A stretch of 64,000 nucleotides of DNA from Martinezella lusitana. GTDB lineage: Bacteria; Pseudomonadota; Alphaproteobacteria; Rhizobiales; Rhizobiaceae. Positions 24,356 to 32,596 of this stretch are shown here, piece by piece. The notes under the pieces were generated by a model. That model had not been told where the DNA came from. It did no database searches and saw nothing but the letters and a program-made list of their open reading frames with translations. The stretch is from assembly GCF_014207095.1 (NCBI RefSeq), contig NZ_JACHBG010000008.1, positions 124,001-188,000 on the forward strand, written 5' to 3'. Positions within the stretch are counted from its first letter, which is position 1; each line of letters begins with the position of its first letter. A program made the position numbers and the translations under genes.

Positions 24356-24472
24356 CGGGGGTAATTTATCCGGCGGGAAATGGCAAAGCGATGGCAAAGG
24401 GTCGACGACGAGTCGAAATTCTTTGCCGCGATTCCAGCAATCGCACAGGCATGCTTACCCGGCAAGCATAAG

Positions 24473-24500
24473 GGAAGCGCGATGTGGCAACCGCGCTTCC
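24473..24500 (-). terminator. Hairpin between dapD and dapE
   Basis: GGAAGCGCG (24473-24481) and CGCGCTTCC (24492-24500) form a perfect 9-bp stem 13 bases beyond the dapD stop; on the minus strand it is followed by CTTATGCTTGCC, with only a weak T-run. It may be a partial terminator or an mRNA-stabilising stem. Confidence 0.5.
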
Positions 24501-24513
24501 AAAAGTTTCAAGA

Positions 24514-25371
24514 TCAGTCGCGCAACAGCTCGTTGATGCCGGTCTTCGAGCGGGTCTTTTCATCGACGCGCTTGACGATGACGGCGCAATAGAGGCTCGG
24601 GGCCGGCTGGCCGTTTGCCATGGTGTTGCCGCTCGGCAGCGAGCCGGCGACGACCACCGAGTAAGGCGGAACTTCGCCATAGGTGATCTCGCCGGTGGCG
24701 CGATCGACGATCTTCGTCGACTTGCCGATGAAGACGCCCATGCCAAGCACCGAACCTTCGCGGACGATGCAGCCTTCGACGACTTCCGAGCGGGCGCCGA
24801 TGAAGCAATTGTCCTCGATGATTGTCGGGCCGGCCTGCATCGGTTCCAGCACGCCGCCAATGCCGACGCCGCCGGAGAGATGCACATGCTTGCCGATCTG
24901 AGCGCAGGAGCCGACGGTCGCCCAGGTGTCGACCATGGTGCCTTCGCCGACATAGGCGCCGAGATTGACGAAGGACGGCATCAGGATGGCGTTGGGAGCG
25001 ATATAGGCGGAATGACGCACGACCGCGTTCGGCACGGCGCGGAAGCCGGCTTCGCGGAAGCGGTTCTCGCCCCAGCCTTCGAATTTCGAGGGAACCTTGT
25101 CCCACCAGGTCGCATTGCCCGGGCCGCCTTCGACGACCTTCATGTCGTTCAGGCGGAAGGAGAGCAGAACCGCTTTCTTGAGCCACTGATTGACGGTCCA
25201 GTTGCCGTCCGCACCGCGCTCGGCGACGCGAACCTTGCCGCTATCGAGGAGGTTGAGCGCCGACTCGACGGCGTCGCGGACTTCGCCGCGCGTCGACGTG
25301 TTCACATTGTCGCGATTGTCGAAGGCGGCCTCGATGGACTTTTCGAGGGAGGCGAGATCGTTAGCGCTCAT
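24514..25371 (-). CDS. dapD: 2,3,4,5-tetrahydropyridine-2,6-dicarboxylate N-succinyltransferase
   Basis: Succinylates tetrahydrodipicolinate with succinyl-CoA in lysine and peptidoglycan DAP synthesis. The 285 residues have a helical N-domain and a left-handed beta-helix of hexapeptide repeats (about 105-240; NAILMPSFVNLGAYVGEGTM, VGSCAQIGKHVHLSGGVGIGG), typical for DapD trimers. The start at 25371 has AAGGAA upstream on the minus strand. Confidence 0.97.
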   Translation of the reverse strand: MSANDLASLEKSIEAAFDNRDNVNTSTRGEVRDAVESALNLLDSGKVRVAERGADGNWTVNQWLKKAVLLSFRLNDMKVVEGGPGNATWWDKVPSKFEGWGENRFREAGFRAVPNAVVRHSAYIAPNAILMPSFVNLGAYVGEGTMVDTWATVGSCAQIGKHVHLSGGVGIGGVLEPMQAGPTIIEDNCFIGARSEVVEGCIVREGSVLGMGVFIGKSTKIVDRATGEITYGEVPPYSVVVAGSLPSGNTMANGQPAPSLYCAVIVKRVDEKTRSKTGINELLRD

Positions 25372-25586
25372 GGGAATTCCTTAAAACGTCAGTGCCTATC
25401 GTGTTTTCCGGCAACGGCTCCGGATATGGTCGATTGGTCCTATAGCATGGAGCCTGAAAATGGAATGTCTTTTCCGCGCCGATTGAGCTTGGAATCAAGG
25501 CGTTGTAGGGGCATATGCAAGAGCTTGGCTATTCGCGCCTTCGGGCGGGAATGGCTCGTCATGATCGATTCGAAAGGCATGAATAG

Positions 25587-26474
25587 ATGAGCAAGTCGAA
25601 GAACGGCAGGCTGCGGCGCAAGGATGGGGTATGGGACCCCTTGAAGACGAGCTCGGCGGACAAGAAGCGCGCGGAATCCGTGCCGCGCACGCCGCAGTCG
25701 ATGTCGCCCTCCTACCGGCTTGCCTATGCCGATGAGGATTTTCTGTGCCGCGAGGAGTTGCGGCCGATCCGTCTGCAGCTGGAATTGCTGAAGACCGAGA
25801 TGTCTTTGACCGAGAAGGGCATCAAGTCGACCGTCGTGATGTTCGGCGGCGCCCGTATTCCGGCACCCGGCACTAATGCCTGGGCCGCGCGCAACGACGT
25901 GCAGCGCGCCAATCTCGAGGCCGCATCGGTCTACTACGAAGAGGCGCGCAAGTTCGCGCGGCTTTGCTCCCGCTATTCGGCCGGCTTCGATTTCCATGAA
26001 TATGTCGTCGTCACCGGCGGCGGCCCGGGCGTGATGGAAGCCGGCAATCGCGGCGCGGCCGAAGAAGGCGCCCCTTCGATCGGCCTCAACATCGTCCTGC
26101 CGCACGAGCAGGCGCCGAATGTCTACGTAACGCCGGAACTGAGTTTCAACTTCCACTATTTCGCGATCCGCAAGATGCATTTCATGGTGCGCGCCAAGGC
26201 GATCGCGGTGTTCCCGGGCGGCTTCGGCACGATGGACGAGCTGTTCGAATGCCTGACGCTCATCCAGACCGGCCGGATGGAGCGCCTGCCGCTCATTCTC
26301 TTCGGCGAAAAATTCTGGCGCAGCATCATCAATTTCGATGCGCTTGCCGAATTCGGCACCATCGCCCCCGACGACGTCAACCTGATCAGTTTCGTCGATA
26401 CGGCGGAGGAAGCCTGGAAGATCGTCGCGGATTTCTACGAGCACGACAACGGCCACAACGAAAACGGCCATTGA
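25587..26474 (+). CDS. LOG-family (lysine-decarboxylase-like) Rossmann protein
   Basis: Nucleotide-monophosphate phosphoribohydrolase family. The 295 residues have a basic N-terminal extension (about 1-85), then the Rossmann core with VVTGGGPGVMEAGNRGA and the signature PGGFGTMDELFE. Small LOG proteins release cytokinin bases from their ribotides; this longer form belongs to the group whose substrate is generally unassigned. Cytokinin activation is therefore only a possibility. A strong terminator follows. Confidence 0.85.
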   Translation: MSKSKNGRLRRKDGVWDPLKTSSADKKRAESVPRTPQSMSPSYRLAYADEDFLCREELRPIRLQLELLKTEMSLTEKGIKSTVVMFGGARIPAPGTNAWAARNDVQRANLEAASVYYEEARKFARLCSRYSAGFDFHEYVVVTGGGPGVMEAGNRGAAEEGAPSIGLNIVLPHEQAPNVYVTPELSFNFHYFAIRKMHFMVRAKAIAVFPGGFGTMDELFECLTLIQTGRMERLPLILFGEKFWRSIINFDALAEFGTIAPDDVNLISFVDTAEEAWKIVADFYEHDNGHNENGH

Positions 26475-26480
26475 AAACGA

Positions 26481-26514
26481 AAGGCCCGCCGTCGCATGAG
26501 CGAGGGCGGGCCTT
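26481..26514 (+). terminator. Rho-independent terminator after the LOG gene
   Basis: AAGGCCCGCC (26481-26490) and GGCGGGCCTT (26505-26514) make a perfect 10-bp GC-rich stem starting seven bases after the stop codon. Confidence 0.8.
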
Positions 26515-26590
26515 CGCTATGACATTTCGGTCAACGCGCGAGCCGTGAAATGCGATGGCATTCATTTCGGATCGCTAGAGATCAGTCGGC

Positions 26591-27235
26591 CTACAGCAGC
26601 GGCCGGTTCGGCATATCGTCCAGCGAGATCACACCGTCATGGTTGCGGTCCATTCGGTCGAAGAGCTTGTTGGCCGCATCTTCGGCTTCCTGCTTGCTGA
26701 TCTGGCCGTTTTCATCCTTGTCGATGCGGTGGAACACCATCAGACCGCGCATCATGCCTGCTTCGTGCATGAAGCGGCCACGCGGCCCGTGGTGATGCCG
26801 TCCGCCATCGTTGTCCTTGCTGTCGGCATCGGCCTGATCGCCGTTTGCCTGATCCGGCTTGGTTTGGTCGGTCTTGGCCTGATCGTTGCCGTCGGCCTTG
26901 GCGCGTTCGGCCTTCCACTCCTTGAAGCGTTCCTGACGATAGGAGCGCAGTTCGCCGGGCGTTATCTGACCGTCATGGTTGGTGTCGATCTGGTCGAAGA
27001 GCTTGTCGACGCCGGCCTTGACCTCATCCCGCGTGACCTTGGTGTCACCGGGCTGGCCGAATTGCTTCAGCATGCGCACATAGACGATTTCCGGTGAAAA
27101 GCGGGGGCCATGCCAGTGTCTGCCGTGATGACCGCCTCTTGCTTCATCGCCTTGGGCAGCGAAGCTAGCCTGAGCGGCACCGCCCACCAGAAGGGCTGCG
27201 GAAAGCCCTGCAAGAAGAATTTTTTTCCCGTTCAT
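26591..27235 (-). CDS. Secreted EF-hand calcium-binding protein
   Basis: 214 residues with a signal peptide (MNGKKILLAGLSAALLVGG, cleavage after ASFA), a His/Gly-rich segment, and three good EF-hand loops: DTNHDGQITPGE (about 85-96), DKDENGQISKQE (about 173-184) and DRNHDGVISLDD (about 195-206); a degenerate fourth may lie before the first. A low-complexity linker rich in Asp/Gln/Lys (QAKTDQTKPDQANGDQ) joins the pairs. Probably periplasmic and calcium-binding; the biological role is unknown. R. etli calsymin is a related idea but not shown to be homologous. Confidence 0.85.
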   Translation of the reverse strand: MNGKKILLAGLSAALLVGGAAQASFAAQGDEARGGHHGRHWHGPRFSPEIVYVRMLKQFGQPGDTKVTRDEVKAGVDKLFDQIDTNHDGQITPGELRSYRQERFKEWKAERAKADGNDQAKTDQTKPDQANGDQADADSKDNDGGRHHHGPRGRFMHEAGMMRGLMVFHRIDKDENGQISKQEAEDAANKLFDRMDRNHDGVISLDDMPNRPLL

Positions 27236-27348
27236 CGTTTTTCCTTTCGTGTCGAGGAATGGTCAAACGATACGGCTGGCCGTCAAAAACGACCAATTAA
27301 ACCTCTGTAACGCTGATGAAACTTTCGTAACCCCAGCCTTATGAATGG

Positions 27349-28053
27349 TTAGATCAGCGCCTTGAGGAAGGTCGTGAGGTCGTCGGTCACATAGTCGATG
27401 TGGTCGTCTTCGCCGGTCGTGCGCTCCCACCATTCGACATTGGTCGCCTCGATGTTTTGCGGCACGAGCAGCACCGTCTTCATGCCGAGCGCCTTGGGCA
27501 CGGTGAGGTTGCGCGGCAGATCCTCGAACATCGCCGCCTTCTTGGTATCGACGTGATTGAGGCTCATGAACTTGTCGTAGGTGCTGCCAGCAGGCTTCGG
27601 CACGTAATCGGCAGCGACGATATCGAAGATGCCGTCGAAATTGTCGAGAATGCCCAGCGCGCCGGCGGTTGTCTCGGCATGCTTCACGCTGCCGTTGGTG
27701 AAGATGAATTTGCGCCCCGGCAGCGCCTTGATGGCGGCGGCCAGCTCCGGCTGCGGCGTCAGTGCCGAATAGTCGATCGCATGTGCCCGCTCGAGAAAAT
27801 CAATGGGGTCGATGCCGTGATGGATCATCAGCCCCTGCAGGGTCGTGCCATGCTCAAGATAATATTGCTTCTGCAGCCTGCGCGCATCTTCTCGCTCCAT
27901 CTGCAGCAGGGCCGAGACATAGGCGGTCATGTTCTTGTCGATCTGCGCGAAGAGATCGACATGATGCGGATAGAGCGTGTTGTCGAGATCGAACACCCAG
28001 TCACGGATGTCGGAGAAATCTGACGGCTCAGATAGCGTTTTTGGCTGGCTCAT
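27349..28053 (-). CDS. HAD-family pyrimidine 5'-nucleotidase
   Basis: Cytoplasmic phosphatase of the SDT1/HAD-IA type, expected to dephosphorylate pyrimidine nucleotides. The 234 residues have motif I WVFDLDNTLYPHH, motif II IFTNGSVKHAE and motif III/IV DYVPKPAG...AAMFEDLPRNL. ATG 28053 (MSQPKTLSE) is preferred over the longer frame because conserved sequence begins there. It is isolated between an EF-hand gene and a divergent PEP-mutase-like gene. Confidence 0.85.
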   Translation of the reverse strand: MSQPKTLSEPSDFSDIRDWVFDLDNTLYPHHVDLFAQIDKNMTAYVSALLQMEREDARRLQKQYYLEHGTTLQGLMIHHGIDPIDFLERAHAIDYSALTPQPELAAAIKALPGRKFIFTNGSVKHAETTAGALGILDNFDGIFDIVAADYVPKPAGSTYDKFMSLNHVDTKKAAMFEDLPRNLTVPKALGMKTVLLVPQNIEATNVEWWERTTGEDDHIDYVTDDLTTFLKALI

Positions 28054-28268
28054 GGTCGCGGTTATGACACGCCGCCTCGGCCAAGGAAAAGGAAAATATT
28101 CATGCTGTGGCATATAGGCCTTGCGGACATTGCCGGTTGATCCAATGCCGGCTATGATTCCACCATTGATTTCCGGGGTTTTGCTCTATTTGCTGGTGAG
28201 GGAGGGCTTGAGCCCTTTCGGGTGATGGAGAGGAAATTGCCCGGCCGGGCTTTTCGGAAGGGGATGCG

Positions 28269-29039
28269 ATGAGTCAGGTGGAAAAGGCGCAGGAGTTTGC
28301 GCGGCTGCACAAGAAGGGCGAGCCGCTGATCCTTTTCAATATTTGGGATGCCGGTTCGGCCAAGGCGGTTACGGAGGCGGGTGCGAAAGCGCTGGCCACG
28401 GGCAGCTGGGCAGTTGCTGCGGCCAACGGCTTCGGGGACGGGCAGGCTATTCCGCTGTCGCTGCTGGCGGTCACCGCCAAGCTGATTTCGGTGACGAGCC
28501 ACTTGCCTCTGTCGGTCGATTTCGAGGGCGGCTATGCCGTCGAACCAGAGGAAGTCGCTGCCAATGTCGAAAAGATCGTCGATCATGGCGCCATCGGCAT
28601 TAATTTCGAGGACCAGGTGATCGGCGGGCACGGCGTTCATCCGATCGAGACCCAGGTCGCCCGCATTCGCGCTATCAGGGAGATGGCCGACCGGCGCGAA
28701 CTTCCGTTGTTTATCAATGCGCGCACGGATCTTTTCCTTCAAGAAAGCGATACGGCCCACCATCAGATCCTGCTCGACGATGCCTTCAAGCGCGCCGACG
28801 CTTTTGCAGAGGCAGGAGCGAGCGGCTTCTTTGCGCCAGGCCTAGTCGACCCGGAACTGATTGGCGCCCTCTGCGAGCGCTCGCCCCTGCCTGTTAACAT
28901 CATGGTGCGCCCGACGACACCGGATAACCAGACCATGGCCGATCTGGGTGTCAGCCGCATCAGCTATGGCGCCGCGCCTTATCGCTCCATCATGGGAATG
29001 CTGAAGAGCGAGGCCGAGGCGGTTTATCGGCAGGAATGA
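28269..29039 (+). CDS. Isocitrate lyase / PEP mutase superfamily enzyme
   Basis: 256-residue TIM-barrel enzyme that makes or breaks C-C or C-P bonds next to a carboxylate. Metal-binding motifs VDFEGGYA and GINFEDQVIGG and the NARTDLFL strand are present. The catalytic KKCGH loop of true isocitrate lyases is absent, so it is of the PEP-mutase / oxaloacetate-hydrolase-like group with unknown substrate. It ends exactly where the converging LysR gene ends: 29039 and 29040 are adjacent. Confidence 0.8.
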   Translation: MSQVEKAQEFARLHKKGEPLILFNIWDAGSAKAVTEAGAKALATGSWAVAAANGFGDGQAIPLSLLAVTAKLISVTSHLPLSVDFEGGYAVEPEEVAANVEKIVDHGAIGINFEDQVIGGHGVHPIETQVARIRAIREMADRRELPLFINARTDLFLQESDTAHHQILLDDAFKRADAFAEAGASGFFAPGLVDPELIGALCERSPLPVNIMVRPTTPDNQTMADLGVSRISYGAAPYRSIMGMLKSEAEAVYRQE

Positions 29040-29936
29040 TCAGCCGAGTTCGGCCTTTGCGGCCAGCACGCGCGCGATGAAATTCTGCACGACGGCGGAG
29101 CGTTCATCGCGGCGTGTTGCCAGCGTCAACCGTGCGATCGGCGCGTTGCCGGAGATGGGAACATAGGCGACGCCGGGAACCCGGATTTGAGCTATTGCCG
29201 ACGGCACCACCGAAACGCCGAGTTCCACGGCGATCAGATTGGCGATCGAGGTGATCTCCGGCGCGACCTGCCCGAGGGCGGGTTCGAAGCCTGCTTGCCT
29301 GCAGGCGGCGATGATCCCGTCGAACAGGCTCGGCCCGGCGATGCGCGGAAACAGCACGAAGGGCTCTCCAGACAGGGCAGATAGAGGCAGACTCGCCGCC
29401 CCCGCCAGCGGATGGCCTGAGGGCAGGGCAATCATCATGGCCTCTTCTGCAAGTGCGTGCGACCGGAAAGAGGGTGGATCCGCGTCGCCCGGCCGGATGA
29501 AGACTGCATCCAGCTCCTCCGCCTCAAGCCGCTCCAGCAGTCGGGTCGTATGAGCCTCTTCCAATGTCAGATCGATTTCCGGATAGGCGCGGCGAAAACT
29601 GCGCACGGATGACGGCACGATCGGACTGAAGGCCGCCGAACCGGTAAAGCCGATCCGCAATCGCCCGAGCTCGCCGCGCGCTGCCCTCAATGCCAAAGCC
29701 TTCGCCTGTTCGGCCCTGGCCACGATCGCTTGGGCTTCCGGCAGGAAGACCTGCCCTGCCTCGCTCAGTTCAACGCCATGCGGCAAACGGCGAAACAGCG
29801 GCGCACCGATCTCGTCTTCCAGATCGCGGATCTGGTTGCTGAGTGGCGGCTGCCCGATACCTATCCGTCGCGCGGCTCTGGTGAAATTCAACTCCTCGGC
29901 GACGGCGAGAAAATATCTGATGTGGCGCAGTTCCAT
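29040..29936 (-). CDS. LysR-family transcriptional regulator
   Basis: 298 residues: an N-terminal winged HTH beginning MELRHIRYFLAVAEELNFTRAARRIGIGQPPLSNQIRDLE, then a periplasmic-binding-like effector domain (about 90-295). ATG 29936 is the start; the open frame continues far upstream without coding sense. It is divergent from an SDR gene, and the space between holds a LysR-type T-N11-A palindrome, so the SDR is the likely target. The ligand is unknown. Confidence 0.92.
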   Translation of the reverse strand: MELRHIRYFLAVAEELNFTRAARRIGIGQPPLSNQIRDLEDEIGAPLFRRLPHGVELSEAGQVFLPEAQAIVARAEQAKALALRAARGELGRLRIGFTGSAAFSPIVPSSVRSFRRAYPEIDLTLEEAHTTRLLERLEAEELDAVFIRPGDADPPSFRSHALAEEAMMIALPSGHPLAGAASLPLSALSGEPFVLFPRIAGPSLFDGIIAACRQAGFEPALGQVAPEITSIANLIAVELGVSVVPSAIAQIRVPGVAYVPISGNAPIARLTLATRRDERSAVVQNFIARVLAAKAELG

Positions 29937-29961
29937 CCGTACTCTTCCAAACTGAGGCGAT

Positions 29962-29976
29962 ATATCTTTAAGATAT
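29962..29976. promoter_or_regulatory. LysR-type operator between the LysR and SDR genes
   Basis: ATATCTT-T-AAGATAT: perfect 7-bp arms around one base, containing TATCTTTAAGATA, the T-N11-A form of LysR boxes. It starts 26 bases upstream of the LysR start codon and 106 bases before the SDR start. Confidence 0.6.
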
Positions 29977-30081
29977 GAACAAAGCCACCGCAATATATTG
30001 GACTGGCTGTCGCATCGTCTCCACTTAGGCGGAGCGCAACCGCTCATCCAGCGTGAGCGTGTCAACAGCCAGGAGCCTCCC

Positions 30082-30924
30082 ATGAGTTCGAAACACAGCA
30101 AACTATTCCTGATCACCGGCGTCAGCTCCGGCTTCGGTCGAGCCTTCGCCGAAGCGGCGCTCGCCGCCGGCCATCGCGTCGTCGGCACGGTGCGCAATGC
30201 CGATGGCAAAGCAGATTTCGAAGTGATCGCGCCGGAGCGGGCCAAAGCCGTGCTTCTCGATGTAACCGATTTCGATGCGATCGAGCCTGCGGTTGCCCGT
30301 ATCGAGGCGGAGACGGGGCCGATCGACGTCTTGATCAACAACGCCGGCTACGGCCACGAAGGTATGCTTGAGGAATCGCCGCTTGGCGAGATGCGGCGCC
30401 AGTTCGATGTCAACGTTTTCGGAGCCGTTGCGATGATCAAGGCGGTATTGCCCTTCATGCGCCGCCGTCGTGCCGGGCACATCATCAATATCACTTCGAT
30501 GGGCGGTTTCATCACCATGCCCGGCATTGCCTATTACTGCGGCAGCAAATTCGCGCTGGAGGGCATCAGCGAGGTGTTGGCGAAAGAGGTGAAGGGCTTC
30601 GGCATCGACGTGACCGCTGTCGCGCCCGGATCGTTCCGCACCGATTGGGCTGGGCGCTCCATGGTGCGCTCCGGCCGCAGCATCGCCGACTACGATGAGC
30701 TGTTCGATCCGATCCGGAAGGCACGCGAGGAAAAGAGCGGCAATCAGGCCGGCGACCCGCATAAGGCAGCTGCCGCCATATTGGCGCTGGTCGCGTCCGA
30801 AAACCCGCCGGTCCATCTGCTGCTCGGGACCGACGCGCTGAATTTGGTGCGGGGGAAGCTCGCTGCCTTCAGCGAGGAGATCGCTGCCTGGGAAGATCTG
30901 ACCCGCTCAACCGATTTCGGTTGA
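30082..30924 (+). CDS. Short-chain dehydrogenase/reductase
   Basis: 280-residue classical SDR with TGVSSGFGRAFA (cofactor loop), NNAGYG, the catalytic Ser in NITSMGGF and YYCGSKF (Tyr-x3-Lys). ATG 30082 is chosen from AGGAG at 30071-30075. It belongs to the group often annotated oxidoreductase/SDR-NADP; the substrate is not evident. Regulation by the divergent LysR protein is likely. Its 3' end, including the stop codon, forms an 11-bp stem (30904-30927). Confidence 0.88.
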   Translation: MSSKHSKLFLITGVSSGFGRAFAEAALAAGHRVVGTVRNADGKADFEVIAPERAKAVLLDVTDFDAIEPAVARIEAETGPIDVLINNAGYGHEGMLEESPLGEMRRQFDVNVFGAVAMIKAVLPFMRRRRAGHIINITSMGGFITMPGIAYYCGSKFALEGISEVLAKEVKGFGIDVTAVAPGSFRTDWAGRSMVRSGRSIADYDELFDPIRKAREEKSGNQAGDPHKAAAAILALVASENPPVHLLLGTDALNLVRGKLAAFSEEIAAWEDLTRSTDFG

Positions 30925-30949
30925 GCGCATCGCATCGGGCAATGAAAAG

Positions 30950-30982
30950 ATACGCCCTTACCCCGCTCGGGAAGGGCGTATT
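30950..30982. terminator. Bidirectional terminator between SDR and argB
   Basis: ATACGCCCTT (30950-30959) pairs with AAGGGCGTAT (30972-30981) around a 12-base loop. It lies between two converging genes, five bases beyond the argB stop. Confidence 0.75.
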
Positions 30983-30986
30983 GTCC

Positions 30987-31874
30987 TTAAGGAACGATCA
31001 GCGTACCGGCGCCGCGCTCGGTGAAGATTTCGAGCAGTACCGAGTGGGCCGTCTTGCCGTTGAGGATGACGACGCCCTGAACACCGGCCTTGATGGCGTC
31101 GATGCAGGTCTCGACCTTCGGGATCATGCCGCCGGAAATCGTGCCGTCGGCGATCAGGGCATGCGCCTGCGCGACCGAAAGCTCCTTGATGAGCTGGCCC
31201 TGCTTGTCGAGCACGCCCGGGACATCCGTCAGGAACAGCAGGCGCGTGGCGCTGAGCGCACCGGCGATCGCACCGGCAAAGGTATCGGCATTGATGTTGT
31301 AGGTGGCGCCGTCGCGGCCTGGAGCGACCGGGGCGATGACGGGGATCATCTCCGACTTGGCAAGCAGGTCGAGCAGCGTGCGGTCGACTTCGACCACTTC
31401 GCCGACGAAGCCGAGATCGAGCACGCGCTCGATGTTGGAATCCGGATCCTTGATGGTCTTGTGCGCCTTTTCGGCGAAGACCATGTTGCCATCTTTGCCG
31501 CAAAGGCCGATCGCCCATTCGCCGGTCTGGTTGATCAGCGCGACGATTTCCTTGTTGATCGAGCCGGCGAGCACCATCTCGACGATCTCGACCGTCTTAG
31601 CGTCGGTGACGCGCAAGCCGCCTTCGAATTTCGATTCGATACCCATCTTCGTTAGCATGGCGCCGATCTGCGGGCCGCCGCCGTGGACGACGATCGGGTT
31701 GACGCCCGACTGCTTCAACAGGGCGATGTCGGCTGCGAACGCCTTGCCGAGCTCGACGTTGCCCATGGCGTGACCACCGTATTTCACCACGATGGTCTTG
31801 TTTTCGTAACGCTGCATGTAGGGCAGCGCCTGTGCGAGCAGGCTGGCTTGAAGTTCGCTGTGGGCTTCGGACAT
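30987..31874 (-). CDS. argB: Acetylglutamate kinase
   Basis: Second step of arginine synthesis: N-acetylglutamate plus ATP to the 5-phosphate. The 295 residues show the amino-acid-kinase signatures VVKYGGHAMG, VVHGGGPQIGAML, GFVGEVVEVD and the C-terminal DGTISGGMIPKVE; length fits the hexameric, arginine-sensitive type. In rhizobia it normally neighbours engB; here a sigma-factor cassette lies between. Confidence 0.97.
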   Translation of the reverse strand: MSEAHSELQASLLAQALPYMQRYENKTIVVKYGGHAMGNVELGKAFAADIALLKQSGVNPIVVHGGGPQIGAMLTKMGIESKFEGGLRVTDAKTVEIVEMVLAGSINKEIVALINQTGEWAIGLCGKDGNMVFAEKAHKTIKDPDSNIERVLDLGFVGEVVEVDRTLLDLLAKSEMIPVIAPVAPGRDGATYNINADTFAGAIAGALSATRLLFLTDVPGVLDKQGQLIKELSVAQAHALIADGTISGGMIPKVETCIDAIKAGVQGVVILNGKTAHSVLLEIFTERGAGTLIVP

Positions 31875-31915
31875 GGTGCACCCTTCGAAAATGTTCGCGG
31901 CCTTTTATCTCAAGT

Positions 31916-31979
31916 TTTTGACAGAGGGAATAATGATGTCGGCATAAGTTGATGCTGTGTCACAATAGCACTGTCAAAA
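31916..31979. promoter_or_regulatory. Inverted TTTTGACAG arms in the argB / sigma-factor intergenic region
   Basis: TTTTGACAG (31916-31924) and its inverse CTGTCAAAA (31971-31979) each contain a consensus TTGACA -35 box pointing inward. The right one would serve argB leftward, the left one the sigma gene rightward, so the two promoters would overlap. The -10 boxes are weak (GCATAA rightward, CATCAA leftward). The arms could instead be an operator. Confidence 0.35.
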
Positions 31980-32053
31980 TTGATCGCGTCGGCGAGCTTG
32001 CCTGGGCGCACTTTTGTCTTAATGTTGGGCCAGGCGTCTGAGTGGGGTGTCGG

Positions 32054-32596
32054 ATGGCGGCGAGCGAGGAGACGGAAGCGCTGATCGGCCGTGTCGCCAT
32101 GCGCGACCAAAAGGCCTTCGCAGTGCTCTACAAACGCACCAGTCCAAAACTCTATGGTGTTTGCCTGCGTATCATAGGCAATAGAACAGACGCGGAAGAA
32201 GTCTTGCAGGAAGTCTACGTCAAGATATGGCAGCGTGCCGAGCAGTTTGCCCCTTCCGAGGGGCGGGCTATGCCCTGGCTGGCGGCGATTGCGCGCAATC
32301 GATCCATCGATTTCGTTCGTGCCCGCAAGCCGGTTGCTGACGAAATCGACAGCGCATACGATCTTGCCGACACAGAACCGGACCCGGAAGAGCAAGCAAT
32401 CGTTAAGGGAGAGGGCAGGCGGATTGACAGGTGCATGGAAGAGTTGGAAGCTGATCGCGCCCGGGCTGTTCGCAGCGCCTATGTCGAGGGTTTGAGCTAC
32501 CAGGAACTCGCCGATCAACACTCGGTACCTTTGAATACCATGCGCACCTGGCTGCGCCGGAGCCTGATCAGACTAAGAGAGTGCATGGACCGATGA
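32054..32596 (+). CDS. ECF-type RNA polymerase sigma factor
   Basis: Alternative sigma factor of 180 residues: region 2 (about 22-90; LYGVCLRIIGNRTDAEEVLQEVYVKIW) and region 4 (about 125-178; GLSYQELADQHSVPLNTMRTWLRRSL). ATG 32054 is preferred; a GTG at 32042 is possible. Its stop overlaps the start of an anti-sigma gene (ATGA), and a fasciclin protein follows. The arrangement matches SigK/RskA-type pairs that respond to envelope or oxidative stress; the signal is unknown. Confidence 0.92.
   Translation: MAASEETEALIGRVAMRDQKAFAVLYKRTSPKLYGVCLRIIGNRTDAEEVLQEVYVKIWQRAEQFAPSEGRAMPWLAAIARNRSIDFVRARKPVADEIDSAYDLADTEPDPEEQAIVKGEGRRIDRCMEELEADRARAVRSAYVEGLSYQELADQHSVPLNTMRTWLRRSLIRLRECMDR

Noticed and set aside
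29937..30341. N-terminal extension of the LysR protein
   Set aside because: The frame is open but the extra residues are Ser/Ala/Arg-rich, overlap the divergent SDR gene, and the LysR HTH starts at the Met at 29936.
30904..30927. 11-bp stem over the SDR stop codon as a separate terminator
   Set aside because: No T-run follows and a clear bidirectional terminator lies at 30950; it is noted only in the SDR entry.
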